Source: an uncultured Verrucomicrobiota bacterium
GTDB lineage: Bacteria > Verrucomicrobiota > Kiritimatiellia > CAIVKH01
Direction of reading: 5' to 3'
Assembly: GCA_937872895.1 (NCBI GenBank)
Contig: CALMUP010000030.1
Location: 1-64,000, forward strand
Length of the DNA stretch: 64,000 bases
Shown here in pieces: positions 37,816-45,353 of this stretch. How positions within the stretch are numbered: the stretch's first letter is position 1; each line of letters begins with the position of its first letter. Made by a program: the position numbers and the translations under genes. Below the pieces are notes generated by a model. It worked only from the letters and a program-made list of their open reading frames with translations. It was not told where the DNA came from and did no database searches.

Positions 37816-38307
37816 TCATGCGTCGTGCCACATCAACACGTGCTGCTCGCCTTGATACGGCCAATCATCGGGCGAGGTCACATGGCCGTGCCGCACGGGA
37901 TTCCGCCGCACATAGTCCCATTTACGGCCGTAGGATTCCCCTTGCCGCAGTTGGCGATCCCAGACATCGCGCTGCCAGAGCGGTTTGTCGGTTTCGCGGG
38001 GCCATTGCCGGGTAGCCATCGACTTCCAGAACGCAACCCAGTCCTTCACATTCGGCGCATCGCGCCGCGCCGGGGCGCAGAACAGATGAAGGTGATCGGG
38101 GAGGATGATATAACGGCCAACCAGCCATGCCTCGGCGCGCGTCCAGGCCGCGATCAGCAAGGCATGCGCGGCGGGTGTCGCCAGCAAGGGTCGTCGATCC
38201 CGGACGCACACGGTGCAGAAGACGATATTGGATCGATGGCCGTGATCATCCAGCGATCGACGCGCCGGGTAGTGCCGGTCCGGATGGTTGTGCTCATGTG
38301 CCGCCAT
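37816..38307 (-). CDS. REP-associated tyrosine transposase, copy 1 of a pair
   Basis: The 163-residue protein has the HUH motif ILPDHLHLF (His72, His74) and Tyr132 in KWDYVRRNPVRHG. It also has NIVFCTVCVRDRRPLL, the strand that opens these enzymes. ATG 38307 is used; the frame stays open to 38511, but the extension is only translated REP sequence. REP hairpins flank it on both sides. It is nearly identical to the copy at 39141: about 406 bases (37857-38262) appear identical, with all differences near the two ends of the gene. It probably nicks and spreads its own REP family. Confidence 0.88.
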   Translation of the reverse strand: MAAHEHNHPDRHYPARRSLDDHGHRSNIVFCTVCVRDRRPLLATPAAHALLIAAWTRAEAWLVGRYIILPDHLHLFCAPARRDAPNVKDWVAFWKSMATRQWPRETDKPLWQRDVWDRQLRQGESYGRKWDYVRRNPVRHGHVTSPDDWPYQGEQHVLMWHDA

Positions 38308-38334
38308 GGCGGCAGACGATAGTGTGTCCTCGAC

Positions 38335-38490
38335 CGGAGGGGCAAGCTCCGGTATGTGCGTCTTGGGCACGCGGAGCGTGCCCCTCCAAAGCGGGAGGAA
38401 ACGCCTGCCCGCGGGCACGCGGAGCGTGCCCCTCCGGGGGCGTGGGTAATGCCGGAGGGGCAGGCTCCCACCTGCCCGTCTTCGATGGTT
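38335..38490. repeat. REP cluster upstream of RAYT copy 1
   Basis: Type 1 hairpins lie at about 38365 and 38413. Type 2 hairpins lie at about 38335 (short form GGAGGGGCAAGCTCC) and 38450-38478. The array ends with CTGCCCGTCTTCGATG, a tail that recurs at 39812-39828. Confidence 0.85.
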
Positions 38491-38570
38491 TGTTTCCCAT
38501 GCATGGGTCAACTTGGGATTGGCAGCGCATACGGGTGGTGGTACATACGGGAAAACAAGGATGTGTCCCC

Positions 38571-38957
38571 ATGAATTGCCTGCGATGCCATACCCAGATG
38601 CGGAAAGTCGTGAAGGATCACGTGCTGGTCGATCAGTGTCCGGATTGCGGCGGGATCTGGCTGGACGCGGGTGAATTGGCCATGCTGGAGCAGGGGGCCG
38701 GGCTTGAACAGGCCGAGATCATGCAGCAGGCCCGGCGGGAATTGCTCAAGGAAGCCGAAAGGCTGGTAAGTGTGGTCGGTTTTTGTCCGACGTGCGAGCA
38801 GGAGAAACTGCATCCCGTGAAAAAACGCGGCGTCGAACTCGATGTCTGCCGCCATTGCGGCGGACTGTTTCTGGACGCGGGCGAGCTGGAGCAAATGCTC
38901 GAAGGCGAACAGAAGCAGGGCTTCTTCGCCTCGGTCCTCGTGCTGATCCGCGGTTGA
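38571..38957 (+). CDS. Zinc-ribbon (TFIIB-type) protein with two metal sites
   Basis: The 128-residue cytoplasmic protein has two copies of a zf-TFIIB-like unit: CLRCHTQM...CPDCGGIWLDAGEL (residues about 3-40) and CPTCEQEKLH...CRHCGGLFLDAGEL (about 69-106), each with two CxxC pairs 18-20 residues apart. A helical segment rich in Glu/Gln links them. Function is unknown; proteins of this type are thought to be nucleic-acid or protein adaptors. ATG 38571 begins the first unit. The gene is sandwiched between two RAYT/REP units on the opposite strand. Confidence 0.8.
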   Translation: MNCLRCHTQMRKVVKDHVLVDQCPDCGGIWLDAGELAMLEQGAGLEQAEIMQQARRELLKEAERLVSVVGFCPTCEQEKLHPVKKRGVELDVCRHCGGLFLDAGELEQMLEGEQKQGFFASVLVLIRG

Positions 38958-38979
38958 CCTCCACGGTTGACGTTCGTCT

Positions 38980-39100
38980 TGGGCACGCGGAGCGTGCCCC
39001 TCCAAAGCGGAAAGAAACGCCAACCCGTGGGCACGCGGAGCGTGCCCCTCCGGAGGTGGGGTAATGCCGGAGGGGCAACCTCCCGGTTGCCCTGCGAGAG
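38980..39100. repeat. REP cluster downstream of RAYT copy 2
   Basis: Type 1 hairpins lie at about 38980 and 39029. A type 2 variant, GGAGGGGCAACC-TCCC-GGTTGCCC, lies at about 39068-39092. The unit CTCCAAAGCGG follows the first type 1 hairpin, as at 38388. Confidence 0.85.
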
Positions 39101-39140
39101 GGTGCGGGTGATGTCATCACGCCTCCGGGGCGTCGTGCGG

Positions 39141-39632
39141 TTATTCGTCGTGCCACATCAATACATGCCGCTCGCCCTGAAACGGCCAATCATCGGGCGA
39201 GGTCACATGGCCGTGCCGCACGGGATTCCGCCGCACATAGTCCCATTTACGGCCGTAGGATTCCCCTTGCCGCAGTTGGCGATCCCAGACATCGCGCTGC
39301 CAGAGCGGTTTGTCGGTTTCGCGGGGCCATTGCCGGGTAGCCATCGACTTCCAGAACGCAACCCAGTCCTTCACATTCGGCGCATCGCGCCGCGCCGGGG
39401 CGCAGAACAGATGAAGGTGATCGGGGAGGATGATATAACGGCCAACCAGCCATGCCTCGGCGCGCGTCCAGGCCGCGATCAGCAAGGCATGCGCGGCGGG
39501 TGTCGCCAGCAAGGGTCGTCGATCCCGGACGCACACGGTGCAGAAGACGATATTGGATCGATGGCCGTGATCATCCAGCGATCGACGTGCCGGGTAATGC
39601 CGTTCCGGATGGTTGTACGCATGTGCCGCCAT
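39141..39632 (-). CDS. REP-associated tyrosine transposase, copy 2 of a pair
   Basis: The 163-residue protein has the same HUH motif (ILPDHLHLF) and Tyr132 as copy 1. It differs only near the ends: AYNHPERH versus EHNHPDRH at the N-terminus, and FQGERHVLMWHDE versus YQGEQHVLMWHDA at the C-terminus. The offset from copy 1 is 1325 bases in direct orientation. REP hairpins flank both sides. The longer frame to 39848 is translated repeat. Confidence 0.88.
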   Translation of the reverse strand: MAAHAYNHPERHYPARRSLDDHGHRSNIVFCTVCVRDRRPLLATPAAHALLIAAWTRAEAWLVGRYIILPDHLHLFCAPARRDAPNVKDWVAFWKSMATRQWPRETDKPLWQRDVWDRQLRQGESYGRKWDYVRRNPVRHGHVTSPDDWPFQGERHVLMWHDE

Positions 39633-39654
39633 GGCGGCAGACGATAGTGCGTCC

Positions 39655-39828
39655 TCAACCGGAAGGGCAAGCTCCAGCTTCCTTGTCTCGGGCACGCGGA
39701 GCGTGCCCCTCCTGTGCGGGAAGGGACGCCAACCCGCGGGCACGCGGAGCGTGCCCCTCCGGAAGGTCATGCATCCGGGTGCGTTTACCCGGGAGGGGCA
39801 GGCTCCCGCCTGCCCGTCTTCGATGCTT
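39655..39828. repeat. REP cluster upstream of RAYT copy 2, overlapping the mvaD 3' end
   Basis: Type 1 hairpins lie at about 39690 and 39739. Type 2 forms lie at about 39658-39682 (GGAAGGGCAAGCTCC) and 39790-39818. The last hairpin and its GTCTTCGATG tail lie inside the mvaD reading frame and supply its final codons and stop. Confidence 0.85.
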
Positions 39829-40816
39829 CGGCGAAGGGTGTGACCCATTCGGCGTCGGGGAAGGCGGGGCGGATGGCGGGGATGGTTTCCCGGCAGGCAA
39901 TGAGCTTGAGGTTGGGGCCGGCGTCCATCGTGAAATAGACCGGGACGCCTTCTGCGCGCAGCGACCAGACGCGGTGCATCGCCGCGACCGATTCGGGTTT
40001 CCAGAACAGGGTGGGCGGCCAGGCGGCGAGCGCGGTGGCGTGCATGGTGAGGGCGTTGTTCTCGGCGGTTTTCCCGAGCGTGTCGAAATCCGCGTCACGG
40101 ATCGCCGCGCGCACGGTGGCGAGGTCGCGGGCGACCTGCTCCGGCCAGGCGGCGTAGAGGCGCGAGGTCTCGACCGTTCCCTGCATGGCGTCGCGCGAGC
40201 TGATGGCCTTTTCGGCGGTGGAAATCTTGACGAGGCCGATGGCCAGGTCCGGCCAGGTGGCGTCGAGGCGGTGGGCCGTGCTGTCCATGCCGTCGGCCCG
40301 TTCCCCGGCCCGCCATTCGACGAACCCGTGGTAGAGGGATCGGCTGGCGCTGCCGCTGCCGAGGCGGGCGAGGATGGAGAGCTGTTCGGGGGCGAGGTTC
40401 CAGCCGTGCAGGTGGTCGAGGGCGAGCACCAGCGCGGCGTAACCGGAGGCGGACGACGCGAGGCCGGCGGCGGTGGGGATGGTGTTGGCGGTGACGACGC
40501 GGTAACCGCGGCCGGGTGAGGGGCGGACGAGGTCGAGGTAGGCGCGGAGCCGCGCGGCGAAGGCGGTGTCGGGCGGGACGGGCAGGCCGTTGAGGATGAT
40601 GTCATCCGGGCCGTCGATCGGGGCGACCGTGGTGGTGGTGCCGAGATGGTCGAGGCTGACCGAGAGGCTGGAGGTGACCGGGAGGTTGAGCGCGGTGTCG
40701 CGTTTGCCCCAGTACTTCACCAGGGCGATGTTGGACGGGGCGCGGCCGTGGCCCTCGGCGAGCACTGGCTCGCGGCCTCCACCGGTCAGTTGAAGCACCA
40801 CCTCCGATTTAGTCAC
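39785..40816 (-). CDS. mvaD: Diphosphomevalonate decarboxylase
   Basis: The roughly 343-residue GHMP-family enzyme decarboxylates mevalonate diphosphate to isopentenyl diphosphate with ATP. Hallmarks are SNIALVKYWGKRD, the P-loop-like PTAAGLASSASGYAAL, GSGSASRSLYHGFVEW and YFTMDAGPNLKLI with the likely catalytic Asp. GTG 40816 is chosen because AGGAGG lies 9 bases upstream (a GTG at 40825 would touch it). It overlaps the kinase gene by 8 bases. The last about 13 codons (SKTGRREPAPPG) come from a REP hairpin, so the native C-terminus has been replaced or extended. Confidence 0.92.
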   Translation of the reverse strand: MTKSEVVLQLTGGGREPVLAEGHGRAPSNIALVKYWGKRDTALNLPVTSSLSVSLDHLGTTTTVAPIDGPDDIILNGLPVPPDTAFAARLRAYLDLVRPSPGRGYRVVTANTIPTAAGLASSASGYAALVLALDHLHGWNLAPEQLSILARLGSGSASRSLYHGFVEWRAGERADGMDSTAHRLDATWPDLAIGLVKISTAEKAISSRDAMQGTVETSRLYAAWPEQVARDLATVRAAIRDADFDTLGKTAENNALTMHATALAAWPPTLFWKPESVAAMHRVWSLRAEGVPVYFTMDAGPNLKLIACRETIPAIRPAFPDAEWVTPFAEASKTGRREPAPPG

Positions 40817-41738
40817 AACGAACACCCTCCTGTGCGACGGTCACATCATAGCGTGGAAATTCCGGCGGCGTCGAGCCGGTGGCGCGGCCCCAGCCGATCA
40901 CGCAATCGCCGAGCCCCGATCCGGAGATCTTTGCGCCGCCGATTCCCGGAGACCGGCGCAGCGCGGCCACGCACGCGGCAAGCTCGGGTGTGTTGACGCC
41001 GAGTTCCTCCATGAGGGACTGGCCTTCGTCGAGGGCGAGATGCCAGGCGGCCGCGTCGTGGCGGTTCAGGGCGGTCGCGGCACGGTCGACGTTCGCGCCG
41101 ATGCGGGCATAGAGGGCGTGCAGGGCGTCGCGGCGGTCGCGCCAGCGGTCATCGACCCAGGCGATCACGTCCGGGGTCGGTTTCTTGTAGCCGCAGTAGA
41201 GGGCGGTGATCGGGGTGGCGGCGTCGGACAGCCGTGATGCGGCCGTCTCCGGCAGGGCATAGCGGACCACGCCGCCGAGGCAGCTGGCGGCGGCATCGGC
41301 GCCGGAGCCGCGGCCCTGGACGTGTTGGATGACGGTGCGGGCTTCGGGGAGCAGGGCGGCGGGATCGAGCGGGTCGCCGCAGGCGACGTGCAGGGCGCCG
41401 AGCATGGCGACGGTCACGGCGGCGGAGGTGCCGAAGCCGATGGTCGGGGGCATGTCGGCGGTGATCACCGCGTCGAGGCCGCCGGGCAGGGCGCGGGGGC
41501 GTTGGCGCAGGGCGGCGAGGACGAAGCGGAACGACGGGTGGTCGGGCAGGTCATCGCGGTCGGCCTCGTAGTCGCCCAGGGCCGAGGTCAGGTTCACGAG
41601 TCCGTCGTTGCGGGGCAGCAACGAGACGCGCACCCGGTGGTTGATCGCGGCGACGAGGCAGGGGAACCCGTGCAGCACCGCATGTTCGCCGAGCACCATC
41701 AGGCTGCCGGGGGCGGAGATCTGAAGCGGGCGCGTCAC
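40809..41738 (-). CDS. GHMP kinase, probably phosphomevalonate kinase
   Basis: The 309-residue kinase has the GHMP motifs APGSLMVLGEHAVLHG, PTIGFGTSAAVTVAML (ATP loop) and GGAKISGSGLGDCVIG. The stretch GRGSGADAAASCLGGVVRY is closer to phosphomevalonate kinases than to mevalonate kinases. Because the gene at 42100 already fits mevalonate kinase, this one most likely makes mevalonate diphosphate, the substrate of the next enzyme. The alternative is a second mevalonate kinase with another enzyme elsewhere doing the second phosphorylation. The start is GTG 41738 with GAAGG upstream. Confidence 0.7.
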   Translation of the reverse strand: MTRPLQISAPGSLMVLGEHAVLHGFPCLVAAINHRVRVSLLPRNDGLVNLTSALGDYEADRDDLPDHPSFRFVLAALRQRPRALPGGLDAVITADMPPTIGFGTSAAVTVAMLGALHVACGDPLDPAALLPEARTVIQHVQGRGSGADAAASCLGGVVRYALPETAASRLSDAATPITALYCGYKKPTPDVIAWVDDRWRDRRDALHALYARIGANVDRAATALNRHDAAAWHLALDEGQSLMEELGVNTPELAACVAALRRSPGIGGAKISGSGLGDCVIGWGRATGSTPPEFPRYDVTVAQEGVRCD

Positions 41739-42099
41739 GGTATGCCCTTCAACGGTTGTTGCGTGGTCACGACACGCCCAAACATTCGGCTGTTCAGGGA
41801 TTGGCCCCGGCGTGGATGATACCTGGATTCTTCGGGCCGCGAAACGACGTCCGGATTTACCACGCTTTCTGCGTTGAACCCTTGGGTGCGGACACGAGTC
41901 CAGCCCCCAAGAGTTCGCCTTGAAATCGCGGCAAATCCGAACGCCGTTTCGCTCGTTTCGCTTCGCTCAACGACCCGAAGAATCCAGGTGGTCACGCATC
42001 GGCGGCGCTGCGCTTGCCGATGAATACGGGGAACATCATCGCAAATTCGATCGAATCCTGTTTCGGTGGAAACAACGAGGGGGCGCACCGTGTCTCCGC
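41739..42099. other. Gap inside the mevalonate operon with a fold-back element
   Basis: No gene is seen. A perfect 16-bp inverted repeat, ACCTGGATTCTTCGGG at 41821-41836 and its complement at 41974-41989, encloses 137 bases. Inside are a second stem (CTTGGG...CCCAAG at about 41880-41913) and GTTTCGCTCGTTTCGCTTCG at about 41946-41965, a sequence style common in REP/MITE-like repeats. Another hairpin, CATCGGC...GCCGATG, lies at about 41997-42022. It looks like a non-autonomous insertion of about 170 bases that split the operon. Confidence 0.55.
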
Positions 42100-43107
42100 C
42101 TAGTCGATGATGCGGGTGCCGAGGGGGTCGCCGCGGACGGAGGTGAGGATGTAGCCGTAGTCCTGGCAGAGTTTGGTCGGGGGTTGGTCATCGACGACGA
42201 GGACCATGCCGCCGTGTTCGCCGCGCACCGAGCCGGCGCCGCAGACCTTGGCGGCGCCGCCCCTTTGTTCGACCGAGGCGATGAAGCGGGCGACCTTTTC
42301 CGGGACGACGCCGATGCGGGTGAGCAGGCGGTTGTTCTCGCGGATGTGGGCGCGGATGGCGTCCATGTCGTTGGCGCGGATGGCGGCTTCGAGGCCGAGG
42401 GTCACGGCTTCGAAATCGTTCCAGATCGGATCGTGCTCGTGGCGTTCGCGGACGGAGACCACGCATTCGCCGGTGGTGGCTTCGGGCGTGCCGGTGTTCA
42501 CGAGGTACAGGTTGAAGCGGGGCAGGGGCACGGAGGTGGCGGCACCCTGGCGGAACAGCGCGCAGCCGCCGTGCACGGCGATGTAGGAATCGACGCCGCT
42601 CGGGTAGCCGTGCTGGAGTTTTTCCGCTTCCATGCTGTAGCGGTAGTACCAGTCGGGCCGGAAATCGACGCGGAAGTAGTGGCCGACGGCGCGGGCGGCG
42701 CTGAGCACGGTCGCGGCGGAGGAGCCGAGGCCGCAGCCGATCGGGATGTCGGAGCGGGTCTGGATGCTCAGGCCCTCGTTCAGCTTCAGGTGCAGGCCGT
42801 CGAGCAGGTTGATGAACATGTACTCGAAGAGCTCGACCGGCTTGTAGAGGACGTCGCGGATGCCGAGTTCGCCGTCGAGGAACAGGCGGTAGTTGCGCAG
42901 CACGCGCTGGCGCATGTCGCGCAGGGCGCGCAGGGTGAAGGAATCGGTCGACTGGAAATCGACCAGGTTGAACGAGACGAGGTCGCCGGGGGTGGCGGTG
43001 ATGATCGACTGGGCCGAGCGGTCGATGGCCATGGCCAGCGCCGGACGTCCGAAGACGACGGCGTGTTCACCGCTCAGAATCAATTTTCCCGGCGCAATGG
43101 CTTTCAT
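42100..43107 (-). CDS. mvk: Mevalonate kinase (GHMP family)
   Basis: The 335-residue enzyme phosphorylates mevalonate at O5. Motifs are APGKLILSGEHAVVFGRPAL, SDIPIGCGLGSSAATVLSAA (ATP loop), HGYPSGVDS and KVCGAGSVRGEHGG near the end. Length and motif set fit bacterial mevalonate kinases. It overlaps mvaS by 4 bases. The operon is interrupted after it by 361 bases of repeat DNA. Confidence 0.85.
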   Translation of the reverse strand: MKAIAPGKLILSGEHAVVFGRPALAMAIDRSAQSIITATPGDLVSFNLVDFQSTDSFTLRALRDMRQRVLRNYRLFLDGELGIRDVLYKPVELFEYMFINLLDGLHLKLNEGLSIQTRSDIPIGCGLGSSAATVLSAARAVGHYFRVDFRPDWYYRYSMEAEKLQHGYPSGVDSYIAVHGGCALFRQGAATSVPLPRFNLYLVNTGTPEATTGECVVSVRERHEHDPIWNDFEAVTLGLEAAIRANDMDAIRAHIRENNRLLTRIGVVPEKVARFIASVEQRGGAAKVCGAGSVRGEHGGMVLVVDDQPPTKLCQDYGYILTSVRGDPLGTRIID

Positions 43108-44282
43108 ATCGTCCGTTCGTAGAGCCGCTTATGCTGGCTCACCCCGGCGAGGCGGAAGGCCCCGGTCCGGTATTGGGCAAATGTATGGTCTCCCCCGTCG
43201 GTGGGGAAGCGCAAATTAAATATGTCCTCATACTGCTGGAACGTCAACTCGGTGCGGTCGTTCAGCATGGCCTGGTGGGCGGCGGCGCGGATGTGCTGGC
43301 GGTAGCCGGGCTGCACGGTGCCGCTGAAGTATTCGGCCACGCAGCCGGAGCCGTAGCTGTAGAGGCCGACGCGTTTTCCGGCGAGGTCGGCGGCGCTGTG
43401 GTCGAGCAGCGAGTTCAGGCCGACCCACAGGGAGGCGGAGTAGCTGTTGCCGGTGATGCGGTTGTAGCGGAGGGCGTCGCCGAGCAGGGCTTCGGCCTGG
43501 TCCTCGGTCAGCGCGACGTTGTTGTGTTTGGCCAGGCGTTCCTGGGCCTTCACGGCGATCTTGGTGAAGGGGAGGTGGTAGCAGAAGCGGTCGATGTCGT
43601 GGTAGGTACGGCCGGCGCGTTCGGCGTACTGCTTCCAGGTCTCGATCAGCGCGTTCAGGTACACGCGGGTCGAGTACTTTCCGTCGACGACGGCCTGGTC
43701 GCGGTAGTTCGGGCGCCAGAAGTCCATGACGTCATCGGTGAACAGGCCGGCCTCGCGGTCGATGACCATCAGCCGCGGGTTCGCGCTGACCAGCATGGCC
43801 ACGGCGCCGCAGCCCTGGGTCGGTTCGCCGGGGCTGCCGAGTTCGTAGCGGGCGATGTCGGTGCCGATGACCAGGGCCTTCGCGTGCGGGTTGCGCTGGA
43901 CCATGGCGAGGGCGAGCTGGAGGCCGGCGGTCTGGCCGTAGCAGGCTTCCTTCAGCTCGACGGCGCGGCAGCGTTTGGGGAGGTTGAGCAGGCCGTGGAC
44001 GAAGATGCCGCCGGCCTTGGACTGGTCGATGCCGGACTCGGTGGCGAAGAGGAGCAGTTCGAGGTGTTCGAGGTTTTCCTTCTCGACGATGGGGAGCGCG
44101 GCGTTCGCGGCCATGGTCACGATGTCCTCGTCGGGCGGCGGGATGGCCATCTTCTCCTGGCCGAGGCCGACGGCGTACTTGTTGTAGTCGGTGCCGCGCG
44201 CCTCGGCGAGGGTCTTCAGGTCGAGGAAGTACCGCGAGGTGTAGAAACTGAGGGCATCGATGCCGACGCTTATTTTTTCCAT
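43104..44282 (-). CDS. mvaS: Hydroxymethylglutaryl-CoA synthase
   Basis: The 392-residue thiolase-fold enzyme condenses acetyl-CoA with acetoacetyl-CoA to HMG-CoA. Glu82 (FATESGIDQSKAGG), Cys114 (ELKEACYGQTAGLQLA) and His236 (YHLPFTKIAVKA) are the expected catalytic residues. ATG 44282 (MEKISVGIDALSFY) is the start; the frame extends upstream to 44642 through the fni gene without similarity. It overlaps fni by 13 bases. Confidence 0.94.
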   Translation of the reverse strand: MEKISVGIDALSFYTSRYFLDLKTLAEARGTDYNKYAVGLGQEKMAIPPPDEDIVTMAANAALPIVEKENLEHLELLLFATESGIDQSKAGGIFVHGLLNLPKRCRAVELKEACYGQTAGLQLALAMVQRNPHAKALVIGTDIARYELGSPGEPTQGCGAVAMLVSANPRLMVIDREAGLFTDDVMDFWRPNYRDQAVVDGKYSTRVYLNALIETWKQYAERAGRTYHDIDRFCYHLPFTKIAVKAQERLAKHNNVALTEDQAEALLGDALRYNRITGNSYSASLWVGLNSLLDHSAADLAGKRVGLYSYGSGCVAEYFSGTVQPGYRQHIRAAAHQAMLNDRTELTFQQYEDIFNLRFPTDGGDHTFAQYRTGAFRLAGVSQHKRLYERTI

Positions 44283-45340
44283 GGTGAACACCGTATCAGA
44301 TCTTCGCGACCGAAAACATCCGCGACCGTCGTGGCGCCGAGGAGGAACAGGGCGGTGGTGAACTCGCGGCGCAGGCGGCGGATCACCGTGCGCACGGCGT
44401 CGGCGGATTCCATCGCCGGGCGGAGGAACGGGGAGGCGAGCCCGGCGAGGCTGGCGCCGAGCACGAGGCTTTTGGCCATGTCGATACCGGAGCGGATGCC
44501 GCCGGAGGCGATCAGGGTCACGCCGGGGCGCAGCGGGGCGAGGTCCATCAGCGCGACCGGGGTGGGGATGCCCCAGTCCTGGAAGAGCAGGCCGATGTCG
44601 GCGCCGCCCTCCTCCTGGCGGTGGTGTTCGATGCGGCTCCACGAGGTGCCGCCGCTGCCGGCGACGTCGATCACGCGTACGCCCTGGTCGACGAGCAGGC
44701 GGGCATCGGCGGGGGAGATGCCGGCCCCGACCTCCTTCACCACGACCGGGCAGGGGGCGAGGGCGCGGGCGATGGTGCCGATTTTTTCCGCGAGACCGGC
44801 GAAGTTCGTGTCGCCTTCGGGTTGCACCGCCTCCTGCAGCGGGTTCAGGTGGAACACCAGCGCGTCGGCGCCGAGCACGTCCACGGCGGTGCGCGCCTCG
44901 GCGATGCCGAAGCCTTCGTTGAGCTGCACCGCGCCGAGGTTGCCGAGCAGGACGGTGGTCGGGGCGTGGGTGCGCAGGGCGAAGCTGGCGCGGGCCTCGG
45001 GGGTGGTGAAGAGCACGCGTTGCGAGCCGACGCCCATGGCGACCTGTTCGGCCTCGGCGGCGAGGGCGAGGTTGCGGTTGATGGTGCGGACGGTGTCGTG
45101 CGAGCCGCCGGTCATGCAGGAGATCAGCAGCGGGAAGGACAGGCGTTTGCCGAGGAAGGTCACCGAGGGATCGACCGCGGCGAGGGCGGTTTCCGGCAGG
45201 GCGCGGTGGGTCAGGCGGATCTCGTCGAAGTAGTGCTTGCGCCGGTCGGTGTCGCGGTCCTCGTTGATGATCGCGATGTGCTGGACCTTGCGGTCGTTGG
45301 TGATGTCCGCGGCCTTCACCGCCTGTTTTTCGTCATCCAC
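44270..45340 (-). CDS. fni: Isopentenyl-diphosphate delta-isomerase, type II (FMN-dependent)
   Basis: The 356-residue flavoenzyme interconverts IPP and DMAPP. Family features are RKHYFDEIRLTHRALPE, LISCMTGGSHDTVRTINRNLA, QRVLF, VVVKEVGAGIS, DVAGSGGTSW and ASGGIRSGIDMAKSL, covering the FMN-binding TIM barrel. It sits between HMG-CoA reductase (13-base gap) and mvaS (overlap). Confidence 0.95.
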   Translation of the reverse strand: MDDEKQAVKAADITNDRKVQHIAIINEDRDTDRRKHYFDEIRLTHRALPETALAAVDPSVTFLGKRLSFPLLISCMTGGSHDTVRTINRNLALAAEAEQVAMGVGSQRVLFTTPEARASFALRTHAPTTVLLGNLGAVQLNEGFGIAEARTAVDVLGADALVFHLNPLQEAVQPEGDTNFAGLAEKIGTIARALAPCPVVVKEVGAGISPADARLLVDQGVRVIDVAGSGGTSWSRIEHHRQEEGGADIGLLFQDWGIPTPVALMDLAPLRPGVTLIASGGIRSGIDMAKSLVLGASLAGLASPFLRPAMESADAVRTVIRRLRREFTTALFLLGATTVADVFGREDLIRCSPWKK

Positions 45341-45353
45341 GGTGGTCCGCCGA

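Noticed and set aside
38308-38511. N-terminal extension of the RAYT copy 1 reading frame
   Set aside because: The extra 68 codons are translated REP hairpins. The homologous start is the Met at 38307. The same applies to 39633-39848.
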